The notes under the pieces: generated by a model
The model's database searches: none
Told to the model about the DNA's origin: nothing
The model's input: only the letters and a program-made list of their open reading frames with translations
Shown here: positions 1 through 5,207 of the stretch, piece by piece
How the letters are laid out: the number at the start of each line of letters is the position of its first letter
How positions within the stretch are numbered: the first letter of the stretch is position 1
Origin: Bacillota bacterium
GTDB taxonomy: Bacteria; Bacillota; Clostridia; Peptostreptococcales; Anaerovoracaceae
Assembly: GCA_016302925.1 (NCBI GenBank)
Contig: JAEDMR010000083.1
Coordinates: 1 to 8,376 of the forward strand
Reading direction: 5' to 3'
DNA: 8,376 nt
Made by a program: the position numbers and the translations under genes

Positions 1-368
1 CCGGTGGTTCTTCCGGTATTGATGTAATGTAGCTTATCCGGATTACTGGTGGAATACGCCTTGGTGAACTTCCCGTTCTTGCTGGTTGCACGGTACACAA
101 TGTAGCCGTCCACACCGTCAATCTTGTCCCAGGTTACCTTAATCTTGCTGTAACTGTAGGACGCCGCTTTGGCTGCCGGTGTGATTGCCTTCACCTGGCT
201 GCTGGTCAGTTCTTTTGCAGCAGGTGCCATCAGAAGCACATCTTCGCTTCCTGCCGCCTGTGTTTCTTCGAATCCAGTTGTTTCTGCCATTGCAGGAACT
301 GCTGTCAACATCACGAGTACAACGAGAGTTGCTGCAAGATTCATTCTTCTCATTCTTTTCCGTTTCAT
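1..368 (-). CDS. Secreted/surface protein with fibronectin type III domain, N-terminal part
   Basis: The gene runs off the left edge; the first 122 codons are present. The protein starts MKRKRMRRMN, then a hydrophobic stretch (about residues 11-25) and a VPAMA site. This is a typical Sec signal peptide, probably cut after residue 28. A low-complexity Ala/Glu/Ser linker follows to about residue 68. Then comes the start of a fibronectin-III-like repeat with the pattern KIKVTW...GVDGYIVYRATSKNGKFTK (residues about 75-103), common in cell-surface proteins of clostridia. It is exported and probably wall- or matrix-associated; the function of the missing C-terminal part cannot be seen. The start at 368 is supported by an AGGAAAG-like ribosome site at about 373-379; in-frame ATG codons at 353 and 344 are alternatives without a better site. 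A promoter is proposed at 424-453. Confidence 0.85.
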   Translation of the reverse strand, partial: MKRKRMRRMNLAATLVVLVMLTAVPAMAETTGFEETQAAGSEDVLLMAPAAKELTSSQVKAITPAAKAASYSYSKIKVTWDKIDGVDGYIVYRATSKNGKFTKAYSTSNPDKLHYINTGRTT

Positions 369-423
369 TTGTCTTTCCTACCTTTCAATTTATTCCTTAC
401 GTTTCTAATAGCCTGTGTTTGCT

Positions 424-453
424 TTTATATATATTGGTTGATTGTATAATCAA
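424..453 (-). promoter_or_regulatory. Probable sigma-A promoter of the fibronectin-III protein gene
   Basis: On the minus strand TTGATT (453-448) and TATAAA (429-424) are separated by 18 nt. Transcription would begin near 417, giving a leader of roughly 50 nt. The -35 box forms one arm of the palindrome at 438-453. The surrounding DNA is very AT-rich, so other hexamer choices exist. Confidence 0.5.
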
Positions 454-462
454 TCATCAACC
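436..462. repeat. Palindrome overlapping the -35 region of the surface-protein promoter
   Basis: TTGATT-GTAT-AATCAA at 438-453 is a perfect 6-4-6 palindrome. A second way of folding pairs GGTTGAT (436-442) with ATCAACC (456-462). Because it covers the proposed -35 box it could be an operator. On the plus strand it is followed by TTTTT (463-467), so it could instead end a plus-strand transcript. The sequence does not decide between these. Confidence 0.5.
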
Positions 463-493
463 TTTTTCATATATTTAATCAACTGCCACAGAC

Positions 494-523
494 TTGACAC
501 AGCAGCCTGTCCGGTGGTATATT
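494..523 (+). promoter_or_regulatory. Consensus sigma-A promoter for the putative antitoxin RNA
   Basis: TTGACA at 494-499 is a perfect -35 box and TATATT at 518-523 a good -10 box, with an 18-nt spacer. The expected start is near 530. No plus-strand gene follows. The transcript would reach the intrinsic terminator at 578-616, so the promoter appears to serve a short untranslated RNA. Confidence 0.75.
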
Positions 524-529
524 GTTATT

Positions 530-616
530 AACAAGGATGTGCCGCTTGTAGCGGGCGGCTCAGTCCACAGTTGGATTAACCGTCAAACGCTTTGTTTGGC
601 GGTTTTGGTTTTATTT
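530..616 (+). ncRNA. Putative type I antitoxin (antisense) RNA
   Basis: A short transcript of about 87 nt is predicted from the strong promoter at 494-523 to the terminator at 578-616. It contains no credible reading frame. Its first half can fold CCGCT-TGT-AGCGG (542-554). It runs convergent to the small toxin gene on the other strand, covering the sequence just past the toxin stop and its last two sense codons. It would therefore pair with the 3' part of the toxin mRNA, the geometry known from txpA/ratA-like type I toxin-antitoxin pairs. Start and end are predictions from promoter and terminator positions. The assignment as antitoxin is inference from position. Confidence 0.65.
578..616 (+). 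terminator. Intrinsic terminator of the antitoxin RNA
   Basis: AACCGTCAAAC (578-588) pairs with GTTTGGCGGTT (594-604) around a GCTTT loop. This gives 11 pairs including one U-G at 583/599. A T-rich tail TTGGTTTTATTT follows. On the opposite strand the same position would be a C-A mismatch and there is no T tract, so the signal works for plus-strand transcription. Confidence 0.75.
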
Positions 617-694
617 GCCCTTCTTCATCAGAGTGGCAACTGCAATTAGTACAAGCGTATAGGTCAGTAGTTCTGACCATGTTATGTACGTCAT
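611..694 (-). CDS. Small hydrophobic toxin-like peptide (27 aa, holin-like type I toxin)
   Basis: The 27-residue peptide starts MTYITWSELLTYTLVLIAVA and ends with a short Lys-rich tail (MKKGK). It has one predicted membrane helix (about residues 8-23) with a positive C-terminus. This is the architecture of the short 'putative holin-like toxins' and Fst/TxpA-type toxins of Firmicutes, which act at the cell membrane when overproduced. The start at 694 is preceded by a very strong purine-rich ribosome site (GGAAGGGGGTGG, about 700-711); an in-frame GTG three codons upstream lies inside that site. The convergent RNA at 530-616 overlaps its stop codon and 3' region, and its leader can fold to hide the ribosome site. 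No clear promoter for the toxin mRNA was found. The family match is by recognition only; length, charge, leader and antisense RNA all agree. Confidence 0.72.
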   Translation of the reverse strand: MTYITWSELLTYTLVLIAVATLMKKGK

Positions 695-699
695 GGCAA

Positions 700-728
700 C
701 CACCCCCTTCCTCTCGGATCGTGGGTGG
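700..728 (-). promoter_or_regulatory. Leader hairpin that can sequester the toxin ribosome-binding site
   Basis: In the toxin mRNA, CCACCC (728-723) is exactly complementary to GGGTGG (705-700), which is the core of the ribosome site six to eleven bases before the ATG. Pairing gives six strong pairs around a 17-nt loop. Sequestered ribosome sites in full-length mRNA are typical of type I toxins. The pairing is seen in the sequence; its use in the cell is inferred. Confidence 0.6.
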
Positions 729-732
729 ACCT

Positions 733-775
733 CTGCCGCCAGCGGCAGTCCCTGGTATGTTAAGCCTTCCGGCTT
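733..775 (-). other. Two further hairpins in the toxin mRNA leader
   Basis: On the minus strand AAGCC-GGAA-GGCTT (775-762) is a five-pair hairpin with a GNRA-type tetraloop. CTGCCG-CTGG-CGGCAG (748-733) is a six-pair GC-rich hairpin. They lie directly upstream of the ribosome-site hairpin and would make the 5' leader highly structured, a common feature of type I toxin mRNAs. Whether the mRNA begins upstream of both is unknown because its promoter could not be placed. Confidence 0.45.
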
Positions 776-806
776 TCAACCATGTACTCTTTTTTCTATT
801 TTACTG

Positions 807-929
807 CGCATACTTATGACCAGGGGTGATGAAAGCAACAGTGCCGTTGGGAAGAACGGCTGCGCCGCCTGCAGGCTTCGCTGAAAACCTGCAGGATAAG
901 GAGGAGGCACCCCTGGTCATAAATATGCG
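807..929. repeat. 123-bp element bounded by 22-nt inverted repeats; possible structured RNA
   Basis: The arms at 807-828 and 908-929 are inverted copies of 22 nt differing at one position (813/923). Read as plus-strand RNA the odd position is C-A; read as minus-strand RNA it is a tolerated G-U pair. The 79-nt interior can form two more hairpins: GCCGTT/AACGGC (843-848/855-860) and CCTGCAGG/CCTGCAGG (868-875/888-895). The whole would be a three-way junction, leaving a purine-rich strip AAGGAGGAGG (898-907) unpaired (CCTCCTCCTT on the minus strand). No transposase, target duplication or convincing reading frame is visible. It could be a small non-coding RNA, a miniature repeat element or a leader for the toxin mRNA. 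I do not recognise it as a named RNA family. Confidence 0.6.
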
Positions 930-934
930 AAAAG

Positions 935-960
935 AAAAAACAGCCCTCAGGCTGTTTTTT
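935..960 (-). terminator. Bidirectional intrinsic terminator after the ATPase gene
   Basis: AAAAAACAGCC (935-945) and GGCTGTTTTTT (950-960) form an 11-pair stem with a four-base loop, with T runs on either strand. It lies 17 nt past the ATPase stop codon and so terminates that mRNA. By symmetry it could also stop any plus-strand transcript crossing the inverted-repeat element. Confidence 0.85.
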
Positions 961-977
961 CAAAAGGTAACGTATGT

Positions 978-3617
978 TTATTTTTCCAATTTTCTCTGGA
1001 TCATCTTTACGACTTCCACAATCGGAATCACCAGGAAGGCAAGACCAATGGCAATCCCGTATTCTATAAGACTGATATGCTCAAATTCAAAGGCAGTGGC
1101 CAGGAACGGCACCTCAATCACAAGGGTCGTGGCAATCAGGCTGGCAGCGGCACCCAGCCAGAGCGCTTTATTCTGTCCCTTCAGTGAAAAAATGCTTCTC
1201 CGCTGGGAACGCATATTGAAGCTGTGGAAAATCTCAGCCATGGACATGGTCAGAAAGGCCATGGAAATGCCGTCAGGGCTGGTGGCAATTTCCCATATAC
1301 CGCTTTCCATATAGTGGCCTATGAAATATGCTGCAAGCGTCAGAACAGAAACCATAACCCCCTGGTAGAGCATATCTGTGCCCAGTCCGCCGGAAAAGAT
1401 TCCATCGGTGGTTTTCCGCGGTTTCCGCTTCATGATATCCGCTTCCGGCTTTTCCATACCAAGCGCCAGTGCCGGGAAACAATCCGTCACCAGATTGATC
1501 CACAGAAGGTGTACCGGATGAAGAATGGTAAAGCCCAGCAGCGTGGCCGTGAAAATGCTGATTACCTCGCTCATGTTGGAGGCCAGCAGGAACTGAATGG
1601 ATTTTCGGATGTTGTCGTAGATCCGTCTTCCTTCTGAAACTGCACCGACGATGGTTGCAAAATTGTCATCGGCCAGAACCATGTCTGCCACATTCTTGGT
1701 TACATCGGTACCGGTAATCCCCATGCCTACGCCGATATCGGCTGACTTGATGCTCGGTGCGTCATTGACACCATCCCCTGTCATGGCTGTCACGTATCCA
1801 AGTTTTTTCCAGGTGTTGACGATCCGTACCTTGTGTTCCGGCTGTACACGAGCATAAACTCCAATGTGGCGAATCTCTCTTTCAAATTCTGCATCGCTCA
1901 TTTCGTCCAGCATGGCACCGGTAATCGCATGTTTTTCCTCATTCAGAATGCCAAGCTCTCTTCCAATGGCTGCCGCAGTATCCACATGATCCCCTGTGAT
2001 CATGACCGGTGTAATGCCGGCACTGTTACAGTCTTCAATGGCAGCCTTCACCTCCGGTCTTACCGGGTCGATCATCCCGACCAGTCCGATAAAGCAGAGA
2101 TCATGCTCCACACCTTCAGCGGTAAGCTCTGTCGGCATGGAATCATAGCTTGCTGCAGATGCCATCAGGACGCGCAGTGCCTGCTCTGCCATTTCTTTAT
2201 TGGCGGTCAGAATGGCATTACGGTCCGCATCGGTCATTTCAGCAGGTTTCCCGTTTTTCATAATATGTGTACACTTTTTCAGTACCTCATCCGGTGCCCC
2301 TTTCGTATATTGAATAAATTTTCCTTCTGACACATTTTCATGGATGGTGGACATCATTTTCCGGCTGCTGTCGAAAGGCACTTCACCCACACGCGGCATC
2401 CGGTTTTCGATTTCGTTTTTATCCAGATTCAGCTGATATGCATAGTTCACCAGTGCACATTCCGTCGGCTCTCCTGTAGCCTGTGTATCTCCCGGCTCGA
2501 TCTTCGCATCACAGCACAGTGCCATTGCCGTGGCAAGAAGTGCTTCATCTTCACCATAATGCTTCACCACCGTCATCTTGTTCTGGGTCAGAGTTCCTGT
2601 CTTGTCTGAACAGATAATCTGCGCACATCCAAGGGTTTCCACTGCGGTCAGTTTACGGATGATGGCGTTTCTTCGGCTCATGTTGGTGACACCCATGGAA
2701 AGTACAATGGTCACCACCGCAACCAGTCCTTCCGGAATGGCTGCTACGGCCAGGCTGACTGCAATCATAAAGGTATCCAGCAGCACCAGTCCGCTCACTG
2801 CATCCGCCCGAAGCAGGCTGACCGCGAAAATCACCACGCAGATTGCAAGAACCAGCACCGTGAGGATTTTGGAAAGCTGCGCCAGCTTCAACTGCAGCGG
2901 CGTCTTGCCTTCCTCTGCTTTTGCCAGTGCGTCGGCGATTTTTCCCATTTCCGTCTGCATGCCGGTGGAAGTAATCACTGCGCTGCCTCTGCCGTACACC
3001 ACGGTGCTTCCCATATATACCATATTTTTTCGGTCACCCAGCGGCACATCCTTCCCATCGTCCAGGGCCAACATTTCTTCCGTTTTTTCAACGGGAACAC
3101 TTTCCCCGGTGAGGGCAGCTTCCTCGATTTTCATGCTTGCGCACTGGATAATACGGCCATCGGCAGGAACGGCATCTCCTGCCTCCAGAATTACCACATC
3201 ACCAGGCACCAGGTCTTCACTTTTCACAGAAATCATCTTTCCGTCACGCAGCACCTTGCTGGTTGCTGCAGCCATCTCCTGCAGCGCCTCAATGGCCTTT
3301 TCTGCTTTGCTCTCCTGATAAACGCCCAGAACCGCATTGATGAGGACCACGGCCAGGATGATAATTACATCGGCAAAGCTCTCTCCTGCATAAAACGAAG
3401 TTACGCCGGAGATCACTGCCGCCGCAATCAGGATCAGAATCATCGGATCCGCCATCTGGACAAAGAACCGATGCATCAGAGATTCTCTCTCCGCTTCCTG
3501 CAGTTTGTTTTTTCCGCAGGCTTCCATTCTTGTCTTTGCCTCTGTTTCACTGAGTCCCTCCTTCTGCGACTTAAGCTGCGTCATGGATTCTTCTGCACTT
3601 TTTAAATAGTATTGCAT
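978..3617 (-). CDS. P-type (P2A, Ca2+/Mn2+ class) cation-transporting ATPase
   Basis: An 879-residue integral membrane pump, full length for the SERCA-like P2A family, using ATP to move divalent cations out of the cytoplasm. Actuator motif TGES is at 170-173. The phosphorylated Asp is D338 in DKTGTLT. The nucleotide domain has KGAPDE (439-444) and the hinge TGDGVND is at 613-619. Ion-site helices are seen: M4 PEGL (E296), M5 SNMSE (N681, E684), M6 NLVTD (N708, T711, D712) and M8 E795, so residues corresponding to both SERCA calcium sites are present. M4 reads PEGLV where SERCA has PEGLP. The start at 3617 is chosen because AGAGAGGAAG sits six to seven bases upstream of ATG. The in-frame ATG at 3662 abuts the T tract of the riboswitch terminator and lacks a separate ribosome site. 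The Mn2+ riboswitch in its leader makes manganese the likely physiological signal and probably a substrate, as for Mn-responsive pumps such as Lactococcus YoaB. Calcium transport remains possible. Confidence 0.92.
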   Translation of the reverse strand: MQYYLKSAEESMTQLKSQKEGLSETEAKTRMEACGKNKLQEAERESLMHRFFVQMADPMILILIAAAVISGVTSFYAGESFADVIIILAVVLINAVLGVYQESKAEKAIEALQEMAAATSKVLRDGKMISVKSEDLVPGDVVILEAGDAVPADGRIIQCASMKIEEAALTGESVPVEKTEEMLALDDGKDVPLGDRKNMVYMGSTVVYGRGSAVITSTGMQTEMGKIADALAKAEEGKTPLQLKLAQLSKILTVLVLAICVVIFAVSLLRADAVSGLVLLDTFMIAVSLAVAAIPEGLVAVVTIVLSMGVTNMSRRNAIIRKLTAVETLGCAQIICSDKTGTLTQNKMTVVKHYGEDEALLATAMALCCDAKIEPGDTQATGEPTECALVNYAYQLNLDKNEIENRMPRVGEVPFDSSRKMMSTIHENVSEGKFIQYTKGAPDEVLKKCTHIMKNGKPAEMTDADRNAILTANKEMAEQALRVLMASAASYDSMPTELTAEGVEHDLCFIGLVGMIDPVRPEVKAAIEDCNSAGITPVMITGDHVDTAAAIGRELGILNEEKHAITGAMLDEMSDAEFEREIRHIGVYARVQPEHKVRIVNTWKKLGYVTAMTGDGVNDAPSIKSADIGVGMGITGTDVTKNVADMVLADDNFATIVGAVSEGRRIYDNIRKSIQFLLASNMSEVISIFTATLLGFTILHPVHLLWINLVTDCFPALALGMEKPEADIMKRKPRKTTDGIFSGGLGTDMLYQGVMVSVLTLAAYFIGHYMESGIWEIATSPDGISMAFLTMSMAEIFHSFNMRSQRRSIFSLKGQNKALWLGAAASLIATTLVIEVPFLATAFEFEHISLIEYGIAIGLAFLVIPIVEVVKMIQRKLEK

Positions 3618-3662
3618 ATGCTTCCTCTCTTTCTCCCGCAGGGGATTACGGTAAAAGCCCAT

Positions 3663-3707
3663 AAAAAAAGACTTCCACCATATACATAAAAATATACGGT
3701 AAAAGTC
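3663..3707 (-). terminator. Riboswitch-controlled terminator upstream of the ATPase
   Basis: On the minus strand GACTTTTACCGTATA (3707-3693) pairs with TATATGGTGGAAGTC (3684-3670) over 15 positions, three of them G-U, with an 8-nt loop. Seven T follow (3669-3663). It lies between promoter and start codon. Its 5' arm contains CTTTTAC (3705-3699), which is also the 3' strand of riboswitch helix P1, so the two folds exclude each other. Ligand-stabilised P1 should prevent termination and switch the pump on. Confidence 0.88.
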
Positions 3708-3811
3708 TTACTATTTAAGATATCAGCGAACCGAACCGCTTTCTGAAACAGCAGTTTCGGTTGTCCTGACGCAAAATACCACACCGAAAGGTGCCAGTTA
3801 CTCCCTTTTAC
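3699..3811 (-). promoter_or_regulatory. yybP-ykoY (Mn2+-sensing) riboswitch aptamer
   Basis: The minus-strand leader carries the family signature in order: GTAAAAGGGAGTAAC (3811-3797, canonical AAAGGGGAGUAGC), a short hairpin CACC-TTTC-GGTG (3794-3783), TGCGTCA (near 3773-3767, canonical CGUCA), a long second arm closed by AACCGAA/TTCGGTT, and the 3' core AGTAAGACTTTTAC (canonical AGCAAGACCUUU). GTAAAAG (3811-3805) and CTTTTAC (3705-3699) form P1. The family binds Mn2+ where two legs dock and controls manganese exporters and related membrane proteins. Here the aptamer begins almost at the transcription start and shares sequence with the terminator. I assign the family from motif order; a covariance search was not possible. 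Confidence 0.85.
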
Positions 3812-3819
3812 AACTTATA

Positions 3820-3849
3820 ATCTTACTATAAGACAGCCCTCAGTGTCAA
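3820..3849 (-). promoter_or_regulatory. Sigma-A promoter of the riboswitch-ATPase transcript
   Basis: TTGACA (3849-3844) is a perfect -35 box; TAAGAT (3825-3820) is a fair -10 box, with an 18-nt spacer. Transcription should start near 3813, so the riboswitch occupies the very 5' end of the mRNA. Confidence 0.7.
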
Positions 3850-3877
3850 TAGACAAAGAGGGCAGAATGTCTATAAG
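3826..3877. repeat. Nested dyad symmetry across the ATPase promoter
   Basis: AGACAGCCCTC (3831-3841) is mirrored by GAGGGC (3858-3863) and, after a four-base bulge, TGTCT (3868-3872). The heptamer CTATAAG also occurs directly at 3826 and 3871. The -35 box lies within the loop and is itself half of TGTC-TATT-GACA (3844-3855 region). This could be a regulator site, or a weak terminator for the upstream purA transcript; no T tract follows on the minus strand. Confidence 0.4.
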
Positions 3878-3899
3878 ATTTCGCTAAGAAAGTCTGCCG

Positions 3900-3919
3900 A
3901 TCCGATTAGAAAGTCGGAT
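3900..3919 (-). terminator. Weak candidate terminator just after purA
   Basis: ATCCGA and TCGGAT form a six-pair hairpin with an eight-base loop immediately past the purA stop codon. No run of T follows, so it may only protect the mRNA 3' end or be incidental. No better terminator is visible between purA and the ATPase promoter. Confidence 0.3.
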
Positions 3920-3920
3920 T

Positions 3921-5195
3921 CTACAGATGGATCAGATCGTCTCTTCCCGGTCCGTTGGAAACGAATCGAATTGGATATCCAACGAGACGTTCAATTTCCT
4001 TTACATAGTTTTTCGCTGCTTCCGGCAGAGCATCAAATTCTTTGATGCCGCGGATATCGCATTTCCATCCCGGCATGGTTTTCAGCACCGGCTTGGCCTT
4101 ATAGCAGTCAATGGTGTTCGGGAAGTCTTCCGTCACCTTTCCGTCAATCTCATATCCGACGCAGATCGGAATTTCGTCCAGATATCCCAGAGGATCCAGG
4201 ACAGTCAGTGCGATTTCCGTGGTTCCCTGCATTCTGCAGCCATATCTGGTTGCCACTGCATCGAACCAGCCCACACGTCTCGGACGACCGGTGGTTGCAC
4301 CATATTCCCCGCCGTCTCCGCCTCTTCTGCGCAGCTCTTCCGCTTCATCGCCGAAGAGTTCAGAAACAAACGGTCCTGCACCTACGGCGCTGGAATACGC
4401 CTTCACAACTGTAGTGATATTCTTGATTTCATATGGCGGAATTCCTGCACCGATGGCACCGAATGCAGCCAGTGTGGAAGAACTGGTTACCATCGGATAG
4501 ATGCCGTGGTCGGTATCCTTCAGGGAACCGAGCTGACCCTCCAGAAGAATATTCTTTCCGTCTTTCAGTGCCTGATGAAGGAATACGGAAACATCCCCCA
4601 CATACGGACGAATCATTTCACGATACTCTACACAGGTATTGTAAAGCTCTTCTGCATCCAGAAGCGGTTTATGATACAGGTGCTCCAGGATCACATTTTT
4701 CTGGGTCACTACATTGATTAATTTTTCTTTCAGATATGCATCGTCAAACAGTTCGCAGACCTGGAATCCGATTTTGGCATATTTATCGGAATACGTCGGT
4801 GCGATACCGGATTTCGTGGAACCGAAGGACTTACCGCCCAGACGTTCCTCTTCATACTGGTCGAATAAAATATGATACGGCATTACCACATGGGCTCTGT
4901 CGGAAACCAGAAGCCGGGGTGCCGGTACACCCTGTTCCACCAGAGATGCGATCTCATTGATTAAAATCGGAATATTCAGCGCCACACCATTGCCGATGAC
5001 ACTGGTGATATGCTGGTAGAATACGCCGGAAGGCAGAGTGTGGAGTGCGAACTTCCCGTATTCGTTGACAATGGTGTGTCCCGCATTGCTTCCGCCCTGA
5101 AAGCGCACTACAATATCCGACTCCTTTGCCAGGCTGTCCGTGATTTTTCCTTTGCCCTCATCGCCCCAGTTTGCTCCTACGATTGCTCTGACCAT
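3921..5195 (-). CDS. purA: Adenylosuccinate synthetase (PurA)
   Basis: A 424-residue cytoplasmic enzyme, usual length for the family, that joins IMP and aspartate using GTP to give adenylosuccinate, the first committed step to AMP. The N-terminal GDEGKGK loop (11-17) holds the catalytic Asp at 12. The second catalytic His is H40 in GGSNAGHT. The aspartate/GTP loop TTGRPRRVGWFD is at 301-312. DHGIYPMVTSS is at 229-239. The sequence departs from E. coli-type enzymes at IMP-contact positions: GIGPAY is GIAPTY and the cross-subunit phosphate-binding Arg aligns with K141, while EGAQG is EGQLG. I believe related clostridia share these, so it is probably a lineage variant and not a defect. It follows purB by 12 nt. 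A perfect AGGAGG (5209-5204) lies eight bases before the ATG and overlaps the purB stop, so translation of the two is probably coupled. Confidence 0.95.
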   Translation of the reverse strand: MVRAIVGANWGDEGKGKITDSLAKESDIVVRFQGGSNAGHTIVNEYGKFALHTLPSGVFYQHITSVIGNGVALNIPILINEIASLVEQGVPAPRLLVSDRAHVVMPYHILFDQYEEERLGGKSFGSTKSGIAPTYSDKYAKIGFQVCELFDDAYLKEKLINVVTQKNVILEHLYHKPLLDAEELYNTCVEYREMIRPYVGDVSVFLHQALKDGKNILLEGQLGSLKDTDHGIYPMVTSSSTLAAFGAIGAGIPPYEIKNITTVVKAYSSAVGAGPFVSELFGDEAEELRRRGGDGGEYGATTGRPRRVGWFDAVATRYGCRMQGTTEIALTVLDPLGYLDEIPICVGYEIDGKVTEDFPNTIDCYKAKPVLKTMPGWKCDIRGIKEFDALPEAAKNYVKEIERLVGYPIRFVSNGPGRDDLIHL

Positions 5196-5207
5196 TTTAT
5201 TTTCCTC

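Noticed and set aside
816..884. 22-codon plus-strand peptide with a C-A-A-C motif near its end, possibly a modified-peptide precursor
   Set aside because: No Shine-Dalgarno sequence, no maturation enzyme nearby, and the frame begins within the left inverted-repeat arm.
801..920. 39-codon minus-strand frame inside the inverted-repeat element
   Set aside because: No ribosome-binding site precedes the ATG, and the frame simply follows the palindromic arms and GC-rich interior; structure explains the sequence better than coding.
807..929. Known metabolite riboswitch (fluoride, TPP or cobalamin) in the inverted-repeat element
   Set aside because: Short resemblances such as GGTGATGA and GGATAA occur, but the remaining conserved core segments of these families are absent.
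826..1314. 162-aa plus-strand reading frame crossing the inverted repeat and the terminator
   Set aside because: It reads through the hairpin element and the intrinsic terminator and then lies antisense to the ATPase gene. It has no properly spaced ribosome site and its composition is that of a shadow frame.
2578..3318. 246-aa plus-strand frame rich in Ser/Thr/Ala
   Set aside because: It is the complement of the conserved ATPase actuator and membrane region and has no independent start signals.
3618..3662. Upstream ATG giving a 15-residue longer ATPase
   Set aside because: That ATG directly follows the T tract of the riboswitch terminator and lacks a separate ribosome site. The ATG at 3617 has AGAGAGGAAG at proper distance and matches the usual N-terminus.
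3921..5195. PurA homologue as PurZ (2-aminoadenylosuccinate synthetase of Z-genome phages)
   Set aside because: The catalytic Asp12 in GDEGKGK is retained, whereas PurZ enzymes replace it; the operon with purB also fits ordinary purine synthesis.
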